Part shown: positions 51,705 to 58,567 of the stretch, piece by piece
Position numbering within the stretch: the stretch's first letter is position 1
Layout of the letters: each line of letters starts with the position of its first letter
Source: Coriobacteriia bacterium
GTDB lineage: Bacteria; Actinomycetota; Coriobacteriia; Anaerosomatales; Anaerosomataceae
Assembly (NCBI GenBank): GCA_030651765.1
Contig: JAUSBY010000011.1
Span: 186,001 to 250,000, forward strand
Direction of reading: 5' to 3'
Length of the DNA stretch: 64,000 nucleotides
Translations under genes and position numbers: made by a program
Notes under the pieces: generated by a model
The model's database searches: none
What the model was told of the DNA's origin: nothing
What the model saw: the letters and a program-made list of their open reading frames with translations, nothing else

Positions 51705-52028
51705 ATGACCACCGCTACGCGACCCGCACTCACCGAGGCACAGCTGGACGCAGCGCTCAAGGCGCTGGCTTCAGCGCAGCGGCGTGAGATCCTGCGCATC
51801 CTCGCCGCGAGTACCGACGTACCGGGCAAGACCTGCTGCGCCCAGGATGAGATGTGCGGATGCACGCTCGCCGAGCGGCTCGGGCTTGCGGCATCGACCA
51901 TCTCTCACCATATGTCGGTCTTGCGCGCCGCCGGACTGATCACCTCCCGCAAGGACGGAACCTGGGTGTATTACACGGCCCGCACGGACGTACTCTCCTC
52001 AGTCGCGGAAGCGGTGCAGGTGCTCTAG
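51705..52028 (+). CDS. ArsR/SmtB family metal(loid) regulator
   Basis: The 107 residues: winged helix with LAERLGLAASTISHHMSVLRAAGLI. The cluster CCAQDEMCGC (C44, C45, C51, C53) sits in or just before the recognition region and is the likely thiol sensor site for As(III), Hg, Cd or similar. Two matching operators flank the gene. First gene of a run extending to the selenoprotein at 55804. Confidence 0.93.
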   Translation: MTTATRPALTEAQLDAALKALASAQRREILRILAASTDVPGKTCCAQDEMCGCTLAERLGLAASTISHHMSVLRAAGLITSRKDGTWVYYTARTDVLSSVAEAVQVL

Positions 52029-52070
52029 ACACCCCGGCGAGTCATGCACGGGCGATTTACGGTCGAGTGA

Positions 52071-52086
52071 TTCGACGAATATCGAA
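52071..52086. promoter_or_regulatory. ArsR-type operator 2
   Basis: TTCGA-N6-TCGAA, the same core and spacing as operator 1, in the 87 bases between arsR and the thioredoxin-like gene. A TTTACG (52056) and TATCGA (52080) 18 bases apart could be a second promoter under the site. Confidence 0.6.
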
Positions 52087-52115
52087 ATGAAGTACATGAC
52101 AGAAGGGTGGACGAC

Positions 52116-52349
52116 ATGGTCGTCAAGATCCTGGGGCCGGGGTGCATGAACTGCCAGAAGCTGGAGGCGCTCGCACGGAAGGCCGTCGATGAGCTCGGTT
52201 TGGACGCCGAGATCGTCAAGGTGGACGATTACGCCGACATCATGGCCTACGGCATCATGTCGACGCCCGCTCTCGTGGTGGACGAACAGGTGAAGATCGC
52301 CGGCTTCGTGCCATCGCTCGATCAGGTCAAAGCCGCGCTCCGGGCATAG
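52116..52349 (+). CDS. Small thioredoxin-like (glutaredoxin-type) protein
   Basis: The 77 residues of the TM0996/MTH895-type: VKILGPGCMNCQKLE, active-site C10 and C13, and TPALVVDEQVKIAGF with the cis-Pro. These proteins often accompany DUF318/ArsP permeases. ATG 52116 with AAGGGTGG upstream. Cytoplasmic thiol reductant or metal(loid) carrier for the permease encoded next. Confidence 0.92.
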   Translation: MVVKILGPGCMNCQKLEALARKAVDELGLDAEIVKVDDYADIMAYGIMSTPALVVDEQVKIAGFVPSLDQVKAALRA

Positions 52350-52366
52350 CCGGAAGGGACAGTCAC

Positions 52367-53383
52367 GTGAGCGGTGTAGTCGCATTCTTCGGCTGGCTCA
52401 ACGACGCACTGCTCAAGATGACGTGGCTGAACGACCTCGTAGGCCAGCTGGTCGAGAAGGTCTTCGGGCTGCCGCTCGACGGCCGCGCTGGGGCAAGCGT
52501 GCAGTTCTTCATCTACGACACCATCAAGATCTTCGTGCTGCTCTCCACGCTCATCTTCGTGATCTCGTACGTGCAGAGCTTCTTCCCACCGGAGCGCACC
52601 CGGAGGATCCTCGGCCGGTTCTCTGGTGTGTGGGCCAACGTGCTCGGCGCGCTCCTTGGTACCATCACGCCGTTCTGTTCGTGCTCTTCGATACCGCTCT
52701 TCATCGGCTTCACGTCGGCAGGTCTGCCCATCGGCGTGACGTTCTCGTTCCTGATCTCCTCGCCGTTGGTGGACCTTGCCTCGGTCATCCTGCTCGCGAG
52801 CATCTTCAACTGGAAGATCGCCATCGCGTACGTGGTGGTCGGCCTGATCCTCGCTGTCATCGGTGGAACGCTGATCAGTGCGCTCAAGCTCGAGCGCTTC
52901 GTCGAGCCGTTCGTGTACGGAACGCACATGGCCGAGGCCGACATGCCAGAACTCACGAGGCGCGATCGACTGTCGTTCGCCTGGCGCGCGGTCCTCGATA
53001 TCGTGAAGAAGGTGTGGCCGTACGTGCTCGCAGGCGTGGGAATCGGGGCCGTGATTCATGGATGGATCCCCGAGTCGTTCATCTCCGCGATCCTCGGTGA
53101 CCGCAATCCGTTCTCGGTGGTGCTCGCCACGATCGTCGGTGTGCCGATGTACGCGGACATCTTCGGGACACTGCCCATCGCCGAGGCCCTCGTGACCAAG
53201 GGCGTGGGGATCGGAACGGTGTTGGCGTTCATGATGGCGGTGACCGCGCTCTCGCTGCCGTCACTGATCATGCTCAAGAAGGTCGTGAAGACGCCGCTAC
53301 TCGCGACGTTCTTCGGAATCGTCGTAACGGGCATCCTCGTCATCGGCTACACGTTCAACGCGTTCAGCGGCCTGCTCCTGTAG
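52367..53383 (+). CDS. ArsP/DUF318-type permease
   Basis: A protein of 338 residues with eight or so helices in two inverted halves. TPFCSCSSIPLFIGF (C104, C106) is the family signature, and VPMYADIFGTLPIAEAL is the matching part of the second half. ArsP members export trivalent organoarsenicals; which substrate applies here is inference. GTG start (52367), 17 bases after the thioredoxin-like gene. Confidence 0.92.
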   Translation: MSGVVAFFGWLNDALLKMTWLNDLVGQLVEKVFGLPLDGRAGASVQFFIYDTIKIFVLLSTLIFVISYVQSFFPPERTRRILGRFSGVWANVLGALLGTITPFCSCSSIPLFIGFTSAGLPIGVTFSFLISSPLVDLASVILLASIFNWKIAIAYVVVGLILAVIGGTLISALKLERFVEPFVYGTHMAEADMPELTRRDRLSFAWRAVLDIVKKVWPYVLAGVGIGAVIHGWIPESFISAILGDRNPFSVVLATIVGVPMYADIFGTLPIAEALVTKGVGIGTVLAFMMAVTALSLPSLIMLKKVVKTPLLATFFGIVVTGILVIGYTFNAFSGLLL

Positions 53384-53416
53384 GCACGCCTCACCCCAGA
53401 CGAAGGAGGGCGCTTC

Positions 53417-53497
53417 ATGGATAGTCCGAACATCCCGGAGGGCTCCACTACCTCCGCAGTGCTCGTTGCCCTCGTGCCGCCGAAAGCCGAGGACTAG
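53417..53497 (+). CDS. Small peptide (26 aa)
   Basis: ATG 53417 preceded by AAGGAGG at 9 bases, one of the stronger ribosome sites here. Peptide sequence begins MDSPNIPEGSTTSAVL and ends PPKAED; there is no Cys. Its stop is one base before the ATG of the next permease, so it may couple translation or be a small partner of the permeases. Confidence 0.55.
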   Translation: MDSPNIPEGSTTSAVLVALVPPKAED

Positions 53498-53498
53498 G

Positions 53499-53987
53499 AT
53501 GCTCGAGCGCTACATCGGCTACGCCTACCTGGTTCTGGCAGCGATCGGGTTCGCGTACACGTACGCGAAGAGCCATGACAAGGCCCGCAAGGCAGCGCAA
53601 GGAGGCCTGAAGGCGCTCCGCGGTGTCGCGCTCACCTTCGCGGGGGTGTTCGGGCTTGTCGGACTTCTCGACATCTTCGTGCCGCCGGCGTTCATCGAGC
53701 GCGTGCTGGGATCTCAGGGCGGGTTCATGTCATTGCTCGCAGGAAGCGCGCTGGGCTCGGTCGCCGCGGGGCCGCCCGTGGCTGCTTATCCGATCGCGGC
53801 CTCGCTGCTCAAGAGCGGCGCCTGGGCGCCTGCGGTTGCGGCATTCATCGTATCGTGGACACTGGTCGGCTTCGTCTCGCTTCCGTTCGAGGCACGCACA
53901 TTCGGCCCGAGGTTCGCCCTCGCGCGCAACGGGCTTTCCTTTGTCTTCGCGATGATCATCGGACTCTTGATGGGGTGGGTCTTGTGA
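53499..53987 (+). CDS. Half-size permease, N-terminal half-like
   Basis: The 162 residues with four or five helices. GGFMSLLAGSALGSVAAGPPVAAYPIAASLLKSG resembles the repeat half of the DUF318/ArsP permeases, without the CSCSS motif. ATG is one base after the small peptide's stop. It overlaps the second half-size gene (GTGA). Confidence 0.8.
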   Translation: MLERYIGYAYLVLAAIGFAYTYAKSHDKARKAAQGGLKALRGVALTFAGVFGLVGLLDIFVPPAFIERVLGSQGGFMSLLAGSALGSVAAGPPVAAYPIAASLLKSGAWAPAVAAFIVSWTLVGFVSLPFEARTFGPRFALARNGLSFVFAMIIGLLMGWVL

Positions 53988-54535
53988 AGCGGCTGCTGGA
54001 GTGGATGAGAGACGAGTTGCTGTTCGTGCTCGCGGTGGCGCTGTACGTGTGGGCGTTCGCCGTCGCACCGGACAAGGCGCTTCAGGCTCTTGCTGTCGGC
54101 GGGCGGACATTCCTCGGCATCCTGCCGATCATTGCGGCGGTGTTCGCGGCGCTGGGGCTCTTCAACGTGTGGGTCGACAAGAAGAAGATCGCAGCCGTGC
54201 TCGGCAAGGGTGGCGGCATAAGGGCGGTCGCGATCGCGAGTCTGGCCGGAACCATCCTCGTCGGCCCTGTGTACGTGATCTTCCCGCTCCTGAAAGCGGT
54301 ACGCGAGCACGGCGCCAGATGGGCCGTCATCGGTGCGGTACTTGCCGCATGGGCGGTCAAGGTACCCATGGTGCCGATGGAGATCGGCATGCTGGGCCTG
54401 CGCTTCTCCGTTGCGCGCATCGCGCTGGTCGCACTTGCTGCAATCCCGATCGGCTATCTGCTGGAATGGGTGATGGGCATCCGTCGCCCGGTTGCTGCAA
54501 TCGAATCTGACGAGAGGATCGTGATCGATGAGTGA
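53984..54535 (+). CDS. Half-size permease, C-terminal half-like
   Basis: The 183 residues with about five helices. GTILVGPVYVIFPLLKAVREHGARWAVIGAVL parallels the GPPVAAYPI region of the preceding gene, so the two proteins probably assemble as a heterodimer equal to one full permease. GTG start inside the upstream stop. Ends in an acidic tail. Confidence 0.8.
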   Translation: MKRLLEWMRDELLFVLAVALYVWAFAVAPDKALQALAVGGRTFLGILPIIAAVFAALGLFNVWVDKKKIAAVLGKGGGIRAVAIASLAGTILVGPVYVIFPLLKAVREHGARWAVIGAVLAAWAVKVPMVPMEIGMLGLRFSVARIALVALAAIPIGYLLEWVMGIRRPVAAIESDERIVIDE

Positions 54536-55073
54536 GAAGGCGCAACCCGCGCGGACGGCAACGAAGGGGCAGCAACCCTCGGATGACCTCGTAGCGACCG
54601 GGCGCTCGAAGAGCCCGATCGTACTCCTGATCGTCGCCATCTTCCTGGGCTTCATCGTGATGAAGCTGGTGCTCGACAGCGCCGCGCCAGCCGTGTCGCC
54701 CGCTGATACGGGTTCTCCGGCCGGCACGACCATCACCTCGGTCCGCAACGACGCGGTGGCCGACTTCGATGCGGCCGTCGCATCGGGAAGGCCGATATAT
54801 GTGCTCTTCCACTCGCTCACGTGTGTTCCGTGCGTCGAGATATCGGAAGTCGCTGATGTCGTGATGCCTGAGTACGAGGGTGAAGTGGTATTCGTCAACG
54901 CGATCACTGACGATCCGTCCGGGCAGCAGCTGGCTGCGAACTTCGCGTTCCAGTACATCCCGACATCGTTCTTCCTCTCGCCCGGCGGTGCCGAGGTGGT
55001 TGACTCGTTCACCGGGGCGATGGACGAGCCGCAGATGCGCGCCTACCTGGACGCACTGGTGCAGGCCCGGTGA
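54528..55073 (+). CDS. Membrane-anchored thioredoxin-family protein
   Basis: The 181 residues: cytoplasmic tail, one membrane segment (about 30-49), then an extracytoplasmic thioredoxin domain with LFHSLTCVPCVEISEV (C99, C102) and IPTSFFLSPGG with cis-Pro. Probably re-reduced by the CcdA encoded next. ATG overlaps the permease stop by 8 bases. Confidence 0.9.
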   Translation: MSEKAQPARTATKGQQPSDDLVATGRSKSPIVLLIVAIFLGFIVMKLVLDSAAPAVSPADTGSPAGTTITSVRNDAVADFDAAVASGRPIYVLFHSLTCVPCVEISEVADVVMPEYEGEVVFVNAITDDPSGQQLAANFAFQYIPTSFFLSPGGAEVVDSFTGAMDEPQMRAYLDALVQAR

Positions 55074-55786
55074 ACATCGAGAGCCTGGCATCCGGTCTGA
55101 CTTCAGGGAACGTTGGCGGTATCGCGGCGTTCGGCGTCGCCTTCCTGGGCGGTCTCGTGGCGGGGTTCGGCCCGTGCATCCTGCCGATGTTGCCTGCGGT
55201 CTTCGGCTATGTCACCGGCATGGTCACTCGCGACGCCTCGGCCGAGGAGCCTCGCGCACTACTCGTTCGGGCGTTGGGGCTCTCGATGGTCTTCGTGCTC
55301 GGCATGAGCGTCGTGTTCGCGGCCATCGGCGCGGTTGCAGGATTCCTCGGGCGCGCACTCATGTTCGGCGCGTGGGCGTACTACGTGATCGCGGCGATCT
55401 GTGTGGTCATCGCGCTGCAGATGCTGGAGCTGATCGATCTTCCGGTGGACAGACTCAACGCCTTGTTGCCGATGAAGCGACCTGAGCGGCGCGGCGTCAT
55501 CGGTGCCTTCATATTCGGGATGCTGTTCGGCCTCGTCGCGTCCCCGTGCTCGACGCCGATCCTGGCGGCCATCGCGGCGATTGCCGCGACGACCGGCAGC
55601 GCCGCCAAGGGCGGTGCACTCCTGTTCGTGTACGGACTCGGCAAGGGCGTACCCCTGTTGCTGCTCGGTCTCGCCTCGGGCTCACTCGGTCTGATGCGAA
55701 AGGTGTCGCGCGTGACGCCTGTGCTCACCAAGATCGGCGGCATCGGTCTGCTGGGCGCGGCTGCGTATCTCATCTATCTTGCATGA
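55070..55786 (+). CDS. ccdA: CcdA-type thiol-electron transporter
   Basis: The 238 residues with six helices and the two repeats: VAGFGPCILPMLPAVF (C36) and LVASPCSTPILAAI (about C162), the membrane thiols that move electrons from cytoplasmic thioredoxin to the outside. GTGA overlap with the thioredoxin gene. Its place here suggests thiol supply for metal(loid) handling rather than cytochrome assembly. Confidence 0.92.
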   Translation: MNIESLASGLTSGNVGGIAAFGVAFLGGLVAGFGPCILPMLPAVFGYVTGMVTRDASAEEPRALLVRALGLSMVFVLGMSVVFAAIGAVAGFLGRALMFGAWAYYVIAAICVVIALQMLELIDLPVDRLNALLPMKRPERRGVIGAFIFGMLFGLVASPCSTPILAAIAAIAATTGSAAKGGALLFVYGLGKGVPLLLLGLASGSLGLMRKVSRVTPVLTKIGGIGLLGAAAYLIYLA

Positions 55787-55803
55787 TGTTCAAAGGAGGA
55801 TGT

Positions 55804-56160
55804 ATGGAAGAGATCGTCATCCAGGTCGTGCCGGAACCCGCCTGTGGTTGAGGCGGCGGCACCGACTGCTGCGACACGCCTGAGTCGCTGCCCGGTGAGA
55901 TCACCGAGGGAGCGACTTGAGAGATGCCGCTGCAGTGGCGCCTCCACGTGCTGGAGGTACAGTTGAAAGAGCGGATCGGCAGACCGGTACGCGTCGTTCA
56001 GAGGAGTCTGTACCATCTCGCGGGCACTGAGCGCACCGCCGCTGTCGACGTTCTCGTGAGTGGAGCCGAGTTGCCGTTGGTGCTCGTGGGCGATCGAGTC
56101 GCGTGCACGGGTTCGCTGGACCCGGACGCCGTCAGCGCGGCCATTCGCGAACTCGGGTAG
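55804..56160 (+). CDS. Candidate thioredoxin-like selenoprotein, two in-frame UGA codons
   Basis: ATG with AAAGGAGG 4 bases upstream. The frame reads 15 residues, then TGA (55849-55851) in VPEPACG-U-GGGTDCC, then TGA (55918-55920), then open to TAG at 56160, for 118 residues. The N-terminal EEIVIQVV, a helix with VLEVQLKERIG, PVRVVQ and PLVLVGDRVACTG follow thioredoxin-fold order, so the whole frame looks like one protein with Sec 16 and perhaps Sec 39. Alternatively the second TGA ends a 38-residue selenopeptide and ATG 55924 (GAGGGAG upstream) starts a separate 78-residue protein. Hairpins follow both UGAs. Confidence 0.68.
55858..55892 (+). promoter_or_regulatory. Possible bacterial SECIS hairpin for the first UGA
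   Basis: GGCACCGACT pairs with AGTCGCTGCC (9 of 10 pairs, one C-C mismatch); the loop begins with G. The stem starts 7 bases and the loop about 16 bases after the UGA, within the known range for bacterial SECIS elements. Confidence 0.55.
55941..55957 (+). promoter_or_regulatory. Possible bacterial SECIS hairpin for the second UGA
   Basis: CCTCCA-CGTGC-TGGAGG, a perfect 6-bp stem with GU in the loop; the loop lies about 27 bases after the UGA at 55918. Short palindromes are common in GC-rich DNA, so this is weaker than the cluster context. Confidence 0.4.
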
Positions 56161-56164
56161 CTGC

Positions 56165-56968
56165 TCAGCCGGTTCTAAGCGCCTCGGCGAGCGTCGGCGG
56201 CAGGCCGGCGGCTACGACCGCCTCTGCCACCCGCTCGATGTCGTAAGCGACTCGATGCACGACCACGCCGAGCCAGACTCGCTCGCCGCCCGGTGCGCCG
56301 GCGGGTCCTGCGGCGTGATCGTCAGGGCACGCGGCGTTCACCTCGGCCTTGCTGCCGAAGACGAGTTCGACCCATCCCGCGCGCGGGTCGCCGTCCTTGG
56401 GCTTGCCGACCGAGCCGCTGCTCACGTAGTGGACCGCGCGGCCGTCCTCGGCCGTGAGCACCCGGTGATAAGGGATGTGGATGTGGCCAACGCACACGAC
56501 GTCGGCCACCGCCTGGTCGGCGAGTCTCGCCAGCTGGGCGTCCTTCCGGTCGAGCAGCAGGTACTCGTTGATCTTGCGTGGGCTGCCATGTGCCAGCAGG
56601 ATGCGGGCTCCCTCGTGCACGAGCCGGAACTCCGTCGGCAGCGTTGCGAGCCACTCGTGGTCGGCATCGTCGAGCGCCTCGTCGGTGAACGCATACGAGG
56701 CCGCGCCGTCTGACTTCGCCTGCTCTGTGGCGTAGTAGCAGCCGCAATCGCCGCGCCGGGTGCCGATGCCCTCGTCGTAGTTGCCGCGGATCGTCGGTAT
56801 GCCGAGGGTGCGGATGCGCTCCACGACGCCGGACGGATCCGGCCCGTAGCCCACCAGATCGCCGAGGCAGTAGGTCTCCTCGATCTCCGCCGACGCGATG
56901 TCTGCGAGGACCTCCTCGAGGGCAAGGGAGTTCGCGTGGATGTCCGAGAAGAGCGCGATGCGCCTCAT
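56165..56968 (-). CDS. Metallophosphoesterase, YfcE/DUF-type
   Basis: The 267 residues have the calcineurin-like motifs ALFSDIHANSLAL (D-x-H), YCLGDLVGYGPDP (GD), TIRGNYDE (GN with D in place of H), LLAHGSP and CVGHIHIPY (GH-x-H). ATG 56968 overlaps the acr3 stop; GTG 56975 is also possible. Third gene of the arsR-acr3 operon; its link to arsenic is not obvious. Confidence 0.88.
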   Translation of the reverse strand: MRRIALFSDIHANSLALEEVLADIASAEIEETYCLGDLVGYGPDPSGVVERIRTLGIPTIRGNYDEGIGTRRGDCGCYYATEQAKSDGAASYAFTDEALDDADHEWLATLPTEFRLVHEGARILLAHGSPRKINEYLLLDRKDAQLARLADQAVADVVCVGHIHIPYHRVLTAEDGRAVHYVSSGSVGKPKDGDPRAGWVELVFGSKAEVNAACPDDHAAGPAGAPGGERVWLGVVVHRVAYDIERVAEAVVAAGLPPTLAEALRTG

Positions 56969-58107
56969 GAGTCGCACGCCTCACCTTCCACGAGAGACGA
57001 GACCAAGGCGACCGGCTCCACACACACGGACCCCTCGCCCGAGCGCTCCATGTAGCGCGTGCGGGTGCGGTTGGCTATCCACACGAGCGAGAGCATCACC
57101 GGAACCTCGACGAGCACGCCGACGACGGTCGCGAGCGCCGCGGCTGACTTGAGGCCGAAGAGCGCGATCGCCACAGCTACAGCAAGCTCGAAGAAGTTCG
57201 AGGCGCCGATGAAGCCTGCGGGCGCACCGATCCGGTGCGGGATCCTCCAGCGCCACGACCATCCGTAGGCGATCGCGAAGATGAGGAACGTCTGGATCGT
57301 GAGCGGGATCGCGATGAGGAGGATGTGGAGCGGATTGTCCACGATGATCTCACCCTGGAAGATGAAGATGATCACGAGTGTGACGAGCAGGGCGATGATC
57401 GTGACGGGGCCGAATCGCGGCAGGAAGTCGCGCTCGAACCAGGCCAGGCCCCTGGCCGCGATCAGACGGGTGCGCACGAGCCACCCGGCAGCGAGCGGCA
57501 CGACCACGAAGAGCACGACGGAGAGCGCCATCGTGTCCCACGGCACCGGAATGCCACCCACGCCGAGCAGGAACGACACGATCGGAACGAACGCCACGAG
57601 CATGATCAGATCGTTCAAGGCGACCTGGACGAGCGTGTAGGCGGGATCCCCGTCGGCCAGATATGACCATACGAACACCATCGCCGTGCACGGCGCGGCG
57701 CCCAGGAGCACGGCACCAGCAAGGTACTGCTGCGCCAGCTCGGGCGTGATCTGATTCTTGAAGATGACGTTGAAGAACAGCCAGGCGATGCCGAACATGG
57801 TGAACGGCTTGATGAGCCAGTTGACCACGGTCGTGACGATCAGTCCGTTCTTGCGCTCGCCGACGCGCCTGATCGATGCGAAGTCGATCTGCAGCATCAT
57901 CGGGAAGATCATGAGCCAGATCAGGATGGCCACCGGCATCGAGATCTCGGCGTAGGTGAAACGCGAGAGTCCGTCGGCTACGCCCGGCCAGGCATTCCCG
58001 ATGAACGTGCCGGCGGCGATGCAGAGCGCCACCCAGAGCGTGAGGTAGCGCTCGAAGAAGCTCATGCGCTTCTTCTCGGCGGGTGCTGCGGGTGCGGTTC
58101 CGCTCAT
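56965..58107 (-). CDS. acr3: Acr3 family arsenite efflux permease
   Basis: Exports As(OH)3 from the cell. The 380 residues with ten helices; the family signature LLGAAPCTAMVFVWS with the essential Cys at 140, and FIGASNFFELAVAVAIALFG near the end. It follows arsR with an ATGA overlap. Confidence 0.96.
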   Translation of the reverse strand: MSGTAPAAPAEKKRMSFFERYLTLWVALCIAAGTFIGNAWPGVADGLSRFTYAEISMPVAILIWLMIFPMMLQIDFASIRRVGERKNGLIVTTVVNWLIKPFTMFGIAWLFFNVIFKNQITPELAQQYLAGAVLLGAAPCTAMVFVWSYLADGDPAYTLVQVALNDLIMLVAFVPIVSFLLGVGGIPVPWDTMALSVVLFVVVPLAAGWLVRTRLIAARGLAWFERDFLPRFGPVTIIALLVTLVIIFIFQGEIIVDNPLHILLIAIPLTIQTFLIFAIAYGWSWRWRIPHRIGAPAGFIGASNFFELAVAVAIALFGLKSAAALATVVGVLVEVPVMLSLVWIANRTRTRYMERSGEGSVCVEPVALVSSLVEGEACDS

Positions 58108-58415
58108 CGGTCGTCTCCTTGTCCCGGGTCACATATTGCCGCGTCGGAGGCGATCCCGCCTAAGGCGTTCAGGAACTCCTCGAGCACGGGCTTGCTCAGG
58201 CAGTACACCATCGAGGTGCCGACCGCGTGCGCGCTGATGACACCGGCGGACTTCAGAACGCGCAGGTGTTGCGAGATGGTCGACTGCGCGAGCGGCAGTC
58301 CGGCGAACACGTCGTGACCGCGGCATTCGCTCTGCGCTGCCAGCAGTCGGACGATACGTACACGCGCGGGGTGGGCGAGTGCCTTGGCTATCCCGGCCAG
58401 CTGTTCGTCGGTCAC
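58104..58415 (-). CDS. ArsR family arsenic regulator
   Basis: The 103 residues: winged helix with AQSTISQHLRVLKSAGVIS. Cysteines 31, 72 and 95 may form the As(III) site. GTG 58415 was chosen because GGAGG lies 4 bases upstream; the frame continues to 58454 without a ribosome site. Heads the acr3 operon, divergent from yedE. Confidence 0.92.
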   Translation of the reverse strand: MTDEQLAGIAKALAHPARVRIVRLLAAQSECRGHDVFAGLPLAQSTISQHLRVLKSAGVISAHAVGTSMVYCLSKPVLEEFLNALGGIASDAAICDPGQGDDR

Positions 58416-58424
58416 GGAGCCTCC

Positions 58425-58446
58425 TTCATCGTCAATCGTAGATGAA
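58425..58446. promoter_or_regulatory. Operator upstream of arsR-acr3
   Basis: TTCATC-N10-GATGAA, 9 bases upstream of the arsR start, with ATCGT direct repeats inside. It differs from the TTCGA-N6-TCGAA site of the other ArsR. Confidence 0.45.
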
Positions 58447-58567
58447 CGATACACAGGGAGGAGGCCTTACACAAGTAGCGTAGAGCAGAGGACCCGCTCT
58501 TGACACAGACCGATGCTTATAGCAATCATCGGCAGGGGTTATGCCGCGTCCGAGAAAGGGGAGTTCT

